In this document: piece by piece, positions 10,699 to 19,360 of the stretch
How positions within the stretch are numbered: position 1 is the stretch's first letter
Layout: the number at the start of each line of letters is the position of its first letter
DNA from: Campylobacter sp. MIT 97-5078
GTDB lineage: Bacteria > Campylobacterota > Campylobacteria > Campylobacterales > Campylobacteraceae
DNA: 64,000 bases
NCBI RefSeq assembly: GCF_006864455.1
Contig: NZ_QHLK01000006.1
Span: forward strand, 44,759 to 108,758
Direction of reading: 5' to 3'
Notes under the pieces: model-generated
What the model was told of the DNA's origin: nothing
Seen by the model: only the letters and a program-made list of their open reading frames with translations
The model's database searches: none
Program-made: the position numbers and the translations under genes

Positions 10699-11756
10699 CG
10701 CACCCTTACTTCGTCCTCAACTTCTTGCAAAAAGCGATCCACAAGTTCATTTTCTTTAAGCTTAGCGACTACTTCGCCATGTCTTATTACAAGTCCTTGC
10801 CCTTTGCCAAAAGCTATGGCTACATCAGCTCCTTTAGCTTCTCCTAAAGCATTTACAACACAACCCATAACGCTGATATTTAAAGGCTCTTTGATATGTT
10901 TTACCTTTTCTTCGACTATTTTTATAGCTTTAACAAGATCGCTTTGTATTCGTCCGCAGGTTGGGCAAGAGATGATATTGATTCCGCTTTTTTGCACTCC
11001 ACTATCTTGTAAGATCGCCTTTGCGACGCGAATTTCTTCTTCAAGTTCACCTGTCATTGAAACTCTCATCGTATCGCCTATACCCTTTAAGAGTAAATTA
11101 CCAAGGGCGATCGAGGATTTTATAGTGCTGTGAAATTTCGTGCCAGCTTCAGTTACACCTAAGTGAAAAGGATAGCTTACCAAAGGACGCAGTCTTTCAT
11201 ATGCTTCTATGGTTTTTTGTGTATCTGAAGTTTTCATCGAAATTTTTATATCTGTAAAATCAAAGTCTTCTAAAAGCTTGATATTATACTGCGCACTTGC
11301 AAGCATAGCTTCAATGCCGTATCCATAGCGATCTGCAAACTGCTTTTCTATAGAACCATGATTTATGCCTATGCGGATAGGGATTTTGCGTTCTTTACAG
11401 GCTTTTACAACTTCTTTGATATTATCTTTCGAGCCTATATTTCCAGGATTTATCCGCACACCATCGATAAATTCAGCACAAAATACAGCAAGCTTATAAT
11501 TAAAGTGTATATCTACGATGAGAGGCAAAGGACTTTGAGCCTTAATCTCCTTTAAAGCCCTCGCGTCAGCCATATCAAGACAAGCTAAACGCACTATATC
11601 AGCTCCAGCGAAATAAAGCCTGTTAAGCTGATCTAAACAGCCCTTTATATCTCTTGTTTTACTAAAAAGCATGGATTGAGTAGAAATGGGTGCATCCCCT
11701 CCTACAAGCACGCCACCCACATTGATTTGTTTTGTTTTAAATCTTGTATAAGCCAT
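10686..11756 (-). CDS. ispG: 4-hydroxy-3-methylbut-2-en-1-yl diphosphate synthase
   Basis: 356 residues. An iron-sulfur enzyme of the MEP isoprenoid pathway that converts the cyclic diphosphate MEcPP to HMBPP. The N-terminal TIM-barrel signature is present ([17 protein letters not shown], then ADIVRLAC). The cluster ligands are CPTCGR (about residue 265) and [14 protein letters not shown] (about 300). Length is standard. The adjacent genes differ from C. jejuni gcpE context, so it may be monocistronic here. Confidence 0.95.
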   Translation of the reverse strand: MAYTRFKTKQINVGGVLVGGDAPISTQSMLFSKTRDIKGCLDQLNRLYFAGADIVRLACLDMADARALKEIKAQSPLPLIVDIHFNYKLAVFCAEFIDGVRINPGNIGSKDNIKEVVKACKERKIPIRIGINHGSIEKQFADRYGYGIEAMLASAQYNIKLLEDFDFTDIKISMKTSDTQKTIEAYERLRPLVSYPFHLGVTEAGTKFHSTIKSSIALGNLLLKGIGDTMRVSMTGELEEEIRVAKAILQDSGVQKSGINIISCPTCGRIQSDLVKAIKIVEEKVKHIKEPLNISVMGCVVNALGEAKGADVAIAFGKGQGLVIRHGEVVAKLKENELVDRFLQEVEDEVRVRKEA

Positions 11757-11834
11757 AAAACGCTTTCTTTAAGTAAGTTTTAGGCTTTAATTCTAGCAAA
11801 TTTGTGCTTAAACTTCTTTTAGTTTAAAGCATTT

Positions 11835-12128
11835 TTAGCGGTTTTTTGTGTTCCTATCGATAGTTTTGAAAAGTTTGTTAAGCTGATCTTCTTCTATCTT
11901 TTTTAAGCCATCCTCATAGCTTTTATTTTGAGCATAAGCGATAAAATTACTCATTGTTTTACTCAGATCAAGATCGATATTTTCAAATTTTGAACTTGTG
12001 CTTTTTGCAACCTCTTCTTTTTTGATCTTATTTATCGTTGCTTGAAACTCATCTGCACTTGTTTTTTGCGTTTTAACTTTTGAATAAAAGTTCGAATTTA
12101 TGCTTTCTTGTTGGATAGAATTAAGCAT
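11835..12128 (-). CDS. Small hydrophilic protein, unknown
   Basis: 97 residues from the ATG at 12128, which sits behind a strong AAGGAG ribosome site and is clearly better than an upstream in-frame ATG at 12185. The sequence is polar and helical, begins MLNSIQQES and ends in a charged tail, with no signal peptide, membrane segment or cysteine. I do not recognise the family. The opening residues recall small flagellum-associated proteins of Campylobacter, but this is too weak for a call. Confidence 0.6.
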   Translation of the reverse strand: MLNSIQQESINSNFYSKVKTQKTSADEFQATINKIKKEEVAKSTSSKFENIDLDLSKTMSNFIAYAQNKSYEDGLKKIEEDQLNKLFKTIDRNTKNR

Positions 12129-12261
12129 CTTGCACTCCTTCATTTTGTGAATTTTACATTTAAAGCAAAGCAAATTTTGTTCCAAGTTGAAAAGCTCAAA
12201 ATCCTCTAACCCAAGCCAAATTTTTGCTTTTTTAACTTACAATCCTACCCAGCTCTAGTTT

Positions 12262-13455
12262 TTAAGTTCTCTTTTTTCTCTTAAGTTTGTTAAAATCTAC
12301 CTTATCCTTTGCAAAAAGCACGCTAAAAAGTAAAGCCGGCAGCACAAATAACGCCGAAAAAACAGCATTAAACTCAATACCTAAATGAGCAAGCACAAAG
12401 CCACCAAGCCAAGAAGCAAGGGCGATGCCGACATTAAAGGCTGCTTCATTTATGCTTACTGCACTATCGATAAAGGAATTTGCATGTCTTTTTGCCTTGC
12501 TTAAGCCCATCATTTTTAAAGCTGGTATAGTTGAAAAGCTCAAAACTCCTATCAAAGCGATATTAATCACAACAAGAATTTGTGAATACATAGTAAAACT
12601 CACGCTTAAAAACACCGCCACTTGCAAGATAAGTATGATTCTAAGGCTCATTACAGCTCCTATTTTATCAACAAGCTTGCCCCCGTAAAGATTGCCAAGT
12701 ATGGCACATAGCCCATAAACAAGCAAGATATATGCTGTGCTTGCCACTTCAAAGCCACTTATATCAACTAAAAGTTTTTGTATATAAGTATAAAGCACAA
12801 ATTGCGCCCCACAAGTGCAAGTCGTAATCACATAAGTTTTAAGCAAATTTTTGTGCGAAAACGCTGGTATAAGGCTTTTTAAACTCATTGCACTCGGGCT
12901 AATATCTTTTGGCATCATATGAAAAATTCCAAAAATAGCAAGCAAAGTGATAACAAAAATCAGCAAAAAGATAAATTTAAAGCCGAAAAAATGCCCTACA
13001 AAGGTTCCTAATGGCACGCCCGTAACCAAAGCTACAGTTAGTCCTGTAACCATTACAGCTAAAGCTCTTGAACGTTCATGTGCTGGAGCTATGGCAGTAA
13101 CTGCAAGCGTTGCGATAACAAAAAACACGCCATGTTGTGTTCCAGCTATAAACCTTGCAAAAGCAGTAAGATAGAAATTTGGGCTTAAAAAGATGATGAA
13201 ATTTGCCACTGTAAAAATACTCAAATTAATAAGAAGCTGTATGTGGCGGTTAAAACGGCTTAAAGGTATGGTGATTAAAGGTGCACCGATAACAACACCG
13301 ATCGCATACAAAGTCGTAAGCCAGCCAGCTGTTTTTGCATCGACATTAAAATACTTTTGTACATCGACTAAAACTCCAGCCATTACAAATTCAGTAACGC
13401 CTAAACAAAAAGCACTCAAAGCTAAAGCAAATATCGCTTTTTTATACGCTTGCAC
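12262..13455 (-). CDS. MFS transporter, AraJ/YdhP-type efflux
   Basis: About 397 residues with 12 hydrophobic segments. The first helix has the DHA1 motif GVTEFVMAGVL and the motif-A-like loop PLSRFNRH. Helix 5 carries a drug-exporter-like GVPLGTFVG. This is the AraJ/YdhP/sugar-efflux branch of the major facilitator superfamily, so export of a small organic molecule across the inner membrane is likely, substrate unknown. The GTG at 13455 behind AAGGAG is a better start than the upstream ATG at 13500. Confidence 0.82.
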   Translation of the reverse strand: MQAYKKAIFALALSAFCLGVTEFVMAGVLVDVQKYFNVDAKTAGWLTTLYAIGVVIGAPLITIPLSRFNRHIQLLINLSIFTVANFIIFLSPNFYLTAFARFIAGTQHGVFFVIATLAVTAIAPAHERSRALAVMVTGLTVALVTGVPLGTFVGHFFGFKFIFLLIFVITLLAIFGIFHMMPKDISPSAMSLKSLIPAFSHKNLLKTYVITTCTCGAQFVLYTYIQKLLVDISGFEVASTAYILLVYGLCAILGNLYGGKLVDKIGAVMSLRIILILQVAVFLSVSFTMYSQILVVINIALIGVLSFSTIPALKMMGLSKAKRHANSFIDSAVSINEAAFNVGIALASWLGGFVLAHLGIEFNAVFSALFVLPALLFSVLFAKDKVDFNKLKRKKRT

Positions 13456-13650
13456 CCTTACTCCTTTAGTGTATTTTAAAGCGTGATATTGTAATGCCAA
13501 AAGGTAAATAAAATTTTATATTTTAAAAGAAAGGATATTTTAGATAATTTAAACGAGGCTTCTCTAAGGTTTTTAGATTTAGTTGATAATTGCTATGGCT
13601 TATATTGGGGCTAATATTTTAAAAGTTAATTATGAAATAAGGAGTTAAAA

Positions 13651-13686
13651 GTGAAATGGCAAAAATTTAACAAGGAACAACAATGA
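13651..13686 (+). CDS. 11-codon upstream ORF coupled to the next gene
   Basis: A GTG preceded by AAGGAG opens an 11-residue ORF (MKWQKFNKEQQ) whose TGA overlaps the ATG of the downstream membrane protein gene (ATGA). The good ribosome site and the exact overlap suggest that it is translated and couples or meters translation of the next gene. It could be chance. Confidence 0.35.
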   Translation: MKWQKFNKEQQ

Positions 13687-13952
13687 AAACAATTCAATTT
13701 AAAGATCTTGATCATAATATCAGCATAAAAGCTTATATCCAGAAATGCTTACAAAAACTTATCTTTGTAAGCCTTGCATTTATCATTATAATAGCAATTG
13801 TTTTATTTCATAGAGATAGTGAAACAAATCTTATTGCAGGGATAAGTATATTTTCACTTTTTTCTCTTTTCATTTCATTCGTAATCAATGATTTATCAAA
13901 AAAATTACAAAGCTCGTTAAGTAAAAAGAAAAGCCTTGAGGTTGAAAAATAA
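13683..13952 (+). CDS. Small two-helix membrane protein
   Basis: 89 residues with two hydrophobic helices (about 22-40 and 50-68) and a basic/acidic C-terminal tail. The loop and second helix contain ETNLIAGISIF. The protein at 19085-19360 has the matching INLVAGVSMF in the same place, so the two look like paralogues near opposite ends of the island. The AAGGAAC before the ATG is a modest ribosome site. Function unknown. Confidence 0.6.
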   Translation: MKTIQFKDLDHNISIKAYIQKCLQKLIFVSLAFIIIIAIVLFHRDSETNLIAGISIFSLFSLFISFVINDLSKKLQSSLSKKKSLEVEK

Positions 13953-14339
13953 AAAATTTATAAGCTATCTTAGCACAAAATAAAAATTATGTCAAAGATT
14001 TGAAAAAGTAAGAGCGAGTTTGAACTGATTTTGCTTGCTGTGTGGATGTGAAAATTATTATACATTTTGGCTTATAATCTTAATGAGACTTAACAGAAAA
14101 TTTTCTTTCATTTAAGGCTTTACAATTCATTTGACACCACTATACAAAAATTTTTTTTCTAAGCAGGATTTTTTCTTGTGAAGTCTAAGAAAAAAATAGG
14201 TAAAATTTAAGACTAGAAAAAAAGAGCAGGATACGCAAAAAAGTGTGCCGTTTTTTGCACCAAAGCAAGTCAAAGCAGAGCTTTGAGAGGCGAAAACGCC
14301 TAAAATTGCACTTTTTTGAAAAGATATGGATGAATAATG

Positions 14340-14577
14340 GGCAAATTTTTTCAGTTTTTTCGCTCGAGTGTAAGGCAAATTTGCTTTAAAATATTTTGTA
14401 AAATAAACTTGAAAGTTAAGCAAATTTTTCTTAAAAGCAAGGGCAAAATTATTTTAAACTCAAAAAGCAAAATTGAATTAAAACCTAGAGTAAGATTTGC
14501 TTAAAATTCCAAGCATATTTTTTTAAAAATTTAGGCAAACTATTTTAAAACTTAAGTCAAATTAAAAGCATTTCTCC
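14340..14577. repeat. Degenerate iteron-like array, about 22-24 bp unit
   Basis: Imperfect repeats of roughly rGCAAAwTTnnnTTTAAAA start at about 14340, 14374, 14397, 14419, 14442, 14466, 14491, 14512, 14534 and 14556. From 14374 on, spacing is 21-24 bp, close to two helical turns, so one protein could bind along one face. This lies in about 1 kb without a convincing gene (13953-14970), upstream of VirB2/VirB3 genes. Such arrays are typical of plasmid replication origins or partition sites. No rep gene is visible. Confidence 0.4.
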
Positions 14578-14970
14578 TTTTTGTCTTTATATTTAACGGG
14601 CTCAAAATTGAGCTCAATAAAATTATCTTGCGGTAAAATCACTTTAAACAATTACAAATCGTTTAAACCCAAGAGCAAAATTGAAAAAACACTAATCTTT
14701 TTAAAAAAATTAAAAAAGGACTTTTTTGTCTAAAGCATGAATGAATAAATGTATTTTAAAACCCCATTTTTACTTTAATTTTGGTTAATGAGTAAAACTT
14801 AATCCTGCCTAAAAATCAGCCAAAGTGTTTTTATAAATATTGCATTCAAATTCCTAAATCAATAAGCTTGAAACACAAAATTATTTTTGACAAAAATATA
14901 CAAAAATCCCCCCTTGATAAACAACTTCAAAAAAGAATACGATTAAGAAATTTTTTGAAAAGGAGTCCCA

Positions 14971-15291
14971 ATGAAAAATTATTTTTCTCAGTTGAAAAAG
15001 CTCTTTCTTGTTTTTTCTATTAGCTGTGTCAATTTTCTTTTTGCTGCAAACTCAGGTAATGTGGCTGAAAAAATTCGTAGTGAAGCAGAGAAAGGATTAG
15101 AATCAATCACTGGTTCAATCGCTGGCATTATTAATACGATCACACTAACGATTGGTATTGTTTGGATCATCGTGATGATTTTAATGGCTGTCTTCTCTTT
15201 AGAAAGACTCAAAGAGCATTCAAAACTTGCAATGGGTGGCATTGCCATTATAGGTATAGTCTATAGCATATCTGCAAGTTATATGTCGTGA
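14971..15291 (+). CDS. virB2: VirB2/TrbC-like conjugative pilin
   Basis: 106 residues. A signal-peptide-like N-terminus (KKLFLVFSISCVNFLFAA) is followed by a short polar stretch and two long hydrophobic helices (about 48-70 and 85-103) joined by a short basic loop (LERLKEHSK). This is the layout of VirB2/TrbC pilins, the major pilus subunit of type IV secretion systems. A strong AAAAGGAG precedes the ATG. It is followed at once by a VirB3-like gene, but VirB4-VirB11 are absent. Confidence 0.72.
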   Translation: MKNYFSQLKKLFLVFSISCVNFLFAANSGNVAEKIRSEAEKGLESITGSIAGIINTITLTIGIVWIIVMILMAVFSLERLKEHSKLAMGGIAIIGIVYSISASYMS

Positions 15292-15303
15292 AAAGAAGCA
15301 CAA

Positions 15304-15546
15304 ATGATAGAGACAAATTGTTATAGAGAGCTGACAAAAAATCCTAAAATGAAAGGATTATCCTTAATTTCTTGGAGCATACTTGGATTTACAGGAGTAT
15401 TATCTTGGTTTCTTTTAGTTCTTTGGGCAATTCCTATCGTTGCAGTTTTGTTTTGTGTGCTTTGGACCTTAGAGTTTTTTGATGAGGATATTTATAAAGT
15501 CATCTCACTCAATACAAAAATAAAATCAAAAAAATATTATGCGTAA
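15304..15546 (+). CDS. virB3: VirB3-like type IV secretion membrane protein
   Basis: 80 residues. A short polar N-terminus (CYRELTKNPKMKG) precedes a hydrophobic hairpin (about 22-60), followed by a charged tail. Size, order directly after the VirB2-like gene and the N-terminal pattern of the VirB3 family support the call. In Campylobacter plasmids virB3 is often fused to or followed by virB4, but here no virB4 follows. Its 3' end overlaps a convergent gene by 10 bp, which looks like a rearrangement endpoint. Confidence 0.65.
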   Translation: MIETNCYRELTKNPKMKGLSLISWSILGFTGVLSWFLLVLWAIPIVAVLFCVLWTLEFFDEDIYKVISLNTKIKSKKYYA

Positions 15547-15860
15547 TTAGGAATTGTGAATGTCGGGCTTATTTCATATTTCAACAACAAACAATTTTCG
15601 ACTTTGTCCCCATTGTTTAACCCCCTTTTCTCAAAATATACCCTTTGAAATTCTGCCTCATCATAAACCGATAAAGGCTTCAATTCTTCCTCTTCAAAAA
15701 GAGAGGGTATGTTCTCATTCCCAGCCTTCTCAATCACAAAACGTTTAAACTCCTTAGTCTTAGCAACTCCTTTATAAATAATATTTTCCTTATCCTCAAC
15801 CATACCAAGAAACTCATTCACAAGATAATTTCTCAACTCCTCTTTCCTCCGTCTTGTCAT
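15537..15860 (-). CDS. Small hydrophilic protein, unknown (plasmid-type)
   Basis: 107 residues starting MTRRRKEELRNYLVNEF behind AAGGAG, with a basic N-terminus and otherwise mixed charge. No membrane segment or known motif. It faces the virB2-virB3 pair and overlaps virB3 by 10 bp. A plasmid accessory protein is the most one can infer. Confidence 0.5.
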   Translation of the reverse strand: MTRRRKEELRNYLVNEFLGMVEDKENIIYKGVAKTKEFKRFVIEKAGNENIPSLFEEEELKPLSVYDEAEFQRVYFEKRGLNNGDKVENCLLLKYEISPTFTIPNYA

Positions 15861-16031
15861 CTCTCAAACTCCTTTTTTTCTTTAATAAATTATACCCTTT
15901 TTTTGCTTAAAATATGCTTAATATTTAAAATAATAAAATAATTTTTATTCAATTTTTTTTCTCTTTTTTTTACTTAAAAAATACCCCTCAAAAAACTATC
16001 TAAAAGCATTTCACTAACCTTAAAATCCTTT

Positions 16032-16111
16032 CCCCTTTTTTAAGGGGGCGTTGCGGGGGATTTCCCCCGCTTTTCTTAGCTTTAAGACTATAAGTAAAGA
16101 GGCTTAAAGCT
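16032..16111. other. Cluster of GC-rich inverted repeats, oriT-like
   Basis: Three successive inverted repeats lie in a 471-bp gene-free stretch (15861-16331): CCCCTT/AAGGGG (about 16032-16047), a perfect GCGGGGGA/TCCCCCGC with a 2-nt centre (16053-16070), and AGCTTTAAG/CTTAAAGCT (16078-16086 and 16103-16111). Such GC content is striking in this AT-rich DNA. No gene ends into it on either strand, so a simple terminator is less likely. Stacked inverted repeats fit a conjugative transfer origin, but no nick consensus or relaxase gene is visible. Confidence 0.35.
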
Positions 16112-16205
16112 TCCAAATAAAGACAAACGACTGATAAGGCGGTTTGGCTTTATTTGCCATAGAAAAAACACTTTTCACAAGAATAAATTTAAACAAATTT
16201 ATTTC

Positions 16206-16297
16206 ACAAATATAAACTTATTATTTAAGCATTTTTAATATAATTTACAAAGAACAAAAACAAGTTTATTATTTAAGTATTTTTTAATATAATTGCA
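16206..16297 (+). repeat. Direct repeat with TATAAT-like boxes upstream of a lipoprotein gene
   Basis: Two near-identical stretches of about 30 bp, TTATTATTTAAGyATTTTT followed by AATATAATT, begin near 16210 and 16265. Each contains an AATATAAT box that could serve as a -10 element for the lipoprotein gene at 16332. Confidence 0.35.
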
Positions 16298-16331
16298 ATA
16301 TAATTACTGCAATTTTTTATAAAGGATTTTC

Positions 16332-16787
16332 ATGAAAAGTTTTAAACTTTTAACTTCAACTCTCATTTTAGGTGCTGTTCTTGCAGCTTGTTCTTCTGAT
16401 TCAGCATCTGGAAATTTTAAAGCAAAGAATGAATATCAAGAAAAGGCTCTTAAGTTGTATATAACCGGAGAAATGGATAAAGCTCAAAAAAACAAAACCT
16501 TAAGCTATGAAGAAGTAAAAGCAAAATATAATATCCCAGCAAATGCTAAAATTTGTAAAGCGATATATAAAATTCCTATCTATATATTTAACATAGTATT
16601 TGCTGATAGTGAAGAAGATTATGAAAATTTTTTAAAGTCTGGCAAGTATGATACAATTTATATCCCTATTTTTTATGCAAAAGAGGGTGAAACAAAAGAT
16701 TATTTTAAAGTTATGGATTATAATAAGCTTTCATTGCGAAATGAAGAATTTTTAATAACATATATCGATCCAAAAACTTGTGAATAA
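16332..16787 (+). CDS. Hypothetical lipoprotein
   Basis: 151 residues. Lipoprotein signal peptide with lipobox LAAC (Cys at about residue 20) followed by a Ser-rich stretch that would leave the inner membrane. The mature domain is charged and contains two further cysteines (KICKAIY and a C-terminal KTCE) that could form a disulfide. No family recognised. Located in the plasmid-like island, it might be an entry-exclusion or surface lipoprotein, but that is only context. Confidence 0.6.
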   Translation: MKSFKLLTSTLILGAVLAACSSDSASGNFKAKNEYQEKALKLYITGEMDKAQKNKTLSYEEVKAKYNIPANAKICKAIYKIPIYIFNIVFADSEEDYENFLKSGKYDTIYIPIFYAKEGETKDYFKVMDYNKLSLRNEEFLITYIDPKTCE

Positions 16788-16830
16788 ATAAAAGACAAGA
16801 GGCAAAAATATTTTGCCTCTTAAGATTATA

Positions 16831-17061
16831 TTAGAGCTTTAAATTTTCACCTTTGACTAATTCATCATATTTCTTTGCTAAATTCGCCCACTCTAAAGTT
16901 ATTTGATTAATGTATGGAGGACAAGAATTATTTTTTTTCCACTGTGATGAGATCATTTGTATAGAATAGTTTAAACTTTTTGCAAATTCAGTTTTACTTT
17001 TAAAACCAAATTCTTTAATCAGTTTATCAAATTCTTCATACGATATTCCTTTTTTTCTTAT
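16831..17061 (-). pseudogene. Short HTH-like ORF without a normal start codon
   Basis: A frame of about 76 codons is open on the minus strand, reading ISYEEFDKLIKEFGFKSKTEFAKSLNYSIQMISSQWKK and onward in outline, like a small phage-type DNA-binding repressor. An in-frame TAG lies just upstream, and no ATG, GTG or TTG occurs before the domain. Only an ATA at 17061 follows the AAAGGA site. It is therefore either a decayed gene or one that uses a rare start. Confidence 0.35.
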
Positions 17062-17137
17062 ATCAAATCCTTTCTAAAAAGATGAAGTATTATAACATAA
17101 AAAGTTTAATCTTAAATTAATTATAACTAACACATAT

Positions 17138-17193
17138 TTTATTAATTATTTTATATTAAAATAGCATTTATTTAATATAAAATAATTAATAAA
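17138..17193. repeat. Perfect 23-bp inverted repeat upstream of parA
   Basis: The arms at 17138-17160 and 17171-17193 are exact reverse complements (begin TTTATTAATTATTTT) around a 10-bp spacer ATAGCATTTA. It is about 90 bp upstream of the parA start and next to further TTAATTA boxes. A centromere (parS) or an operator for the ParA/RHH pair is the likely role. Confidence 0.5.
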
Positions 17194-17279
17194 TTAATGT
17201 AAAATAAAGCATAATTAATATAGAATACCTTTGTGATTAAATAACTTTAATCCATATTTTTAAACCCAACAAGGAGTCT

Positions 17280-17966
17280 ATGATGATTATAAGTGTAGTC
17301 AATGAAAAAGGTGGCAGTGGTAAAACAAGTATAGCTTTAAATTTATCAGCCAAACTTCATTCTTTAGATAAGGATTTGCTACTCATTGATGCTGATCCTC
17401 AAAACAGCACTAGAGTTTTTAATGATATAAGAGCATGTAAAGAAATTCCTCTTTCTTTTCCTTCTGCAAGTATTCTAGGAAATTCTCTTGCCTCGCAAAT
17501 CAAAAGCTTGAGTGAAAAATATGATTATCTTATTGTTGATACAGGAGGAAGAGATAGTGAGGATACAAGACTTGCTATTAGCTTAAGTGATATCTTAATC
17601 ATACCTACGATTCCAAGTGATTTGGATATTGCTGTTTTGAATAAAATGCTTAGGCTTTTTACCCATACAAAGCTTTTTAATACCAAGCTTAAAGCCTTTG
17701 TTGTCATCTCTAAGGCTTCACCTAATCCTTTTTTACATGCAAAACTAAGAGATTTACAAGAATATATCAACGAAAAGAATATTGAAGATTGTATTTTAAG
17801 CTCAAGTGTGCTGTATGAAAGAGAGGCTTATAGGTCTTCATTTTCAAATGGCTTGAGTATATTTGAATACTGCAAGAAAACAGATAAAGCGTATCAGGAT
17901 TTTGAAGGCTTTTTTGAGGAGCTTATTGATTGTATAGACAAAGAGAAGATGAGCGTTGCATTATAA
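17280..17966 (+). CDS. parA: ParA-family partition ATPase
   Basis: About 228 residues. The deviant Walker A motif EKGGSGKTS is at residues 9-17 with the signature lysine, the A' motif LLLIDADPQ is near residue 35, and Walker B LIVDTGG is near residue 85. It is the small type Ib ParA without an N-terminal HTH, as on plasmids and ICEs. Two ATGs (17280, 17283) follow AAGGAG; the second has the better spacing. The RHH gene downstream is the expected partner. Confidence 0.88.
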   Translation: MMIISVVNEKGGSGKTSIALNLSAKLHSLDKDLLLIDADPQNSTRVFNDIRACKEIPLSFPSASILGNSLASQIKSLSEKYDYLIVDTGGRDSEDTRLAISLSDILIIPTIPSDLDIAVLNKMLRLFTHTKLFNTKLKAFVVISKASPNPFLHAKLRDLQEYINEKNIEDCILSSSVLYEREAYRSSFSNGLSIFEYCKKTDKAYQDFEGFFEELIDCIDKEKMSVAL

Positions 17967-18147
17967 AGCTCTTCTTTTTACTCAAAAAGGGGTATGAATT
18001 ATCAGCATTTTAGTATTCATTTGATATAAAATTATTTTCAAATTAATATTAAATTCATAACAATATACTATTAATTTATTGTCAAATCAATAATACTATG
18101 CTATGATTTTACTCGCACATAAAACTTAAACATTGAAGGAGAATAAA

Positions 18148-18426
18148 ATGAGTGTTGAACCTAAAGACAATGCAAAAGCCAAAAAAAGTTTTGCCTTTGT
18201 TGAAGATAAGAGTATGGATACAAACAAAGTGCCTCAAAGCTTAGATGAACTGATAAAAGATAGTCGATCAAAACTTGCTAAAAAAACAAACAAAAAGAAC
18301 AATAAAAACACTGGTATTTATATATACCTTACTGAAGAACAAAAAGAACTCTTAAGGTCCAAAGCCAAAAAAGCGAATTTGCCTATGTCAAATTATATCT
18401 TAATCAAGCTTTTTGGTTTAGAATAA
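18148..18426 (+). CDS. Ribbon-helix-helix protein, ParB-like partner
   Basis: 92 residues from the ATG at 18148 behind AAGGAG; an upstream TTG is unlikely. The N-terminal half is charged and lysine-rich (flexible). The C-terminal 40 residues, TGIYIYLTEEQKELL then LPMSNYILIKLFG, fit a MetJ/Arc/CopG ribbon-helix-helix fold with the beta strand first. A small RHH gene behind a type Ib parA is the usual centromere-binding partner and autorepressor. The AT-rich gap before it (17967-18147) has ATTTGA/TCAAAT half-sites. Confidence 0.72.
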   Translation: MSVEPKDNAKAKKSFAFVEDKSMDTNKVPQSLDELIKDSRSKLAKKTNKKNNKNTGIYIYLTEEQKELLRSKAKKANLPMSNYILIKLFGLE

Positions 18427-18429
18427 GTT

Positions 18430-19092
18430 TTAGTCAAAATTTCTTAAAAAGTTTTCTTGAGCTTGACGCTTAAGCTCTTGATTATAAACTTTCATTTGTT
18501 GTTCATAACTGTTGATTTGTTTTTCTTGTGCGAATTTCAAGGCTTTGTTTTGATAAAAATGGCTTAGAGAATCAATGCTTTTTTTGCATACTTCTTGGTA
18601 TAAATCATACTCGCAAATCAAATAAACAAATTTTTGATTTATTTTCAAATTTTCTTTTTCTTTCAAGCTTAAATTATCATTTAAGATTTTTTGTTGGTTT
18701 TTGTTTATTCTTCTATCGATGATCTCATCGATAAAATAAGATTGTGTAGCTGTATTAAGATGATCTTTTAAAAGTTTAGCTTTTAAAGTTGCAAAAATCA
18801 TTGCAAAAATAACTAAAATGCCAAGCAAAATAAGCACAATTTGATTTATTTTTGATTTTCTAGGGCTTAGAGCAGCTATGAGTAAAAAACAAACAAGAAA
18901 AAAAGGAATTTGCAAAGTCATATAAGTTTGAACATAGAACATTAAAAGAAAATTTGGCAATATCAACGCCACAAAATGAGGATAATATACAAAAGCTATA
19001 CTTGAAGTGAGGAACAAATATACGAGTATAAGAACAATAAGAGTATTGAAGGCAATAAAAATTTGATCTTTGTGTTGAAGTATGTTATTCAT
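18430..19092 (-). CDS. Hypothetical membrane protein with cytoplasmic helical tail
   Basis: About 220 residues from the ATG at 19092, whose codons overlap the stop of the upstream gene (ATGAATAA), so the two are coupled. Four hydrophobic segments lie in the first 110 residues, followed by a long charged helical tail with two cysteines (LICEYDLYQEVCKK). No family recognised. It is convergent with the RHH gene and ends 3 bp from its stop. Confidence 0.6.
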   Translation of the reverse strand: MNNILQHKDQIFIAFNTLIVLILVYLFLTSSIAFVYYPHFVALILPNFLLMFYVQTYMTLQIPFFLVCFLLIAALSPRKSKINQIVLILLGILVIFAMIFATLKAKLLKDHLNTATQSYFIDEIIDRRINKNQQKILNDNLSLKEKENLKINQKFVYLICEYDLYQEVCKKSIDSLSHFYQNKALKFAQEKQINSYEQQMKVYNQELKRQAQENFLRNFD

Positions 19093-19360
19093 CTTGTTTT
19101 TCTTTTTCTTTTTTGAGACTTTCTTCTTGCTTAGCAAGTTCCTCATAAAGTTTTTGATGATATGCTTTAAACCATTTTATTTCATCATTTTTGAGCTTTA
19201 ATCCTAAAATTCCTATGAGAAGAAAGATAATAAACATACTTACTCCAGCAACTAAATTTATAGGATTTTCATTGTGAATGCTAATGGTTTGAACAATCAT
19301 GGCTAAGCTTATTAAAACAAATAAAGCATAGATTGTTCTTTCTTGTTTGAGCTTATACAT
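19085..19360 (-). CDS. Small two-helix membrane protein, paralogue of 13683-13952
   Basis: 91 residues with two hydrophobic helices (about 10-27 and 34-52) and a long charged, Lys/Glu-rich tail. The HNENPINLVAGVSMF segment parallels HRDSETNLIAGISIF in the protein at 13683-13952. Overlaps the following membrane protein gene by 8 bp. Function unknown. Confidence 0.6.
   Translation of the reverse strand: MYKLKQERTIYALFVLISLAMIVQTISIHNENPINLVAGVSMFIIFLLIGILGLKLKNDEIKWFKAYHQKLYEELAKQEESLKKEKEKQDE

Noticed and set aside
14127..14423. 98-codon minus-strand ORF in the gene-free part of the island
   Set aside because: No ribosome site, odd composition, and it overlaps the iteron-like repeats; no family resemblance. 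More likely chance.
14908..14913. Run of six C as a possible contingency tract
   Set aside because: Too short to slip often and not inside a coding frame.
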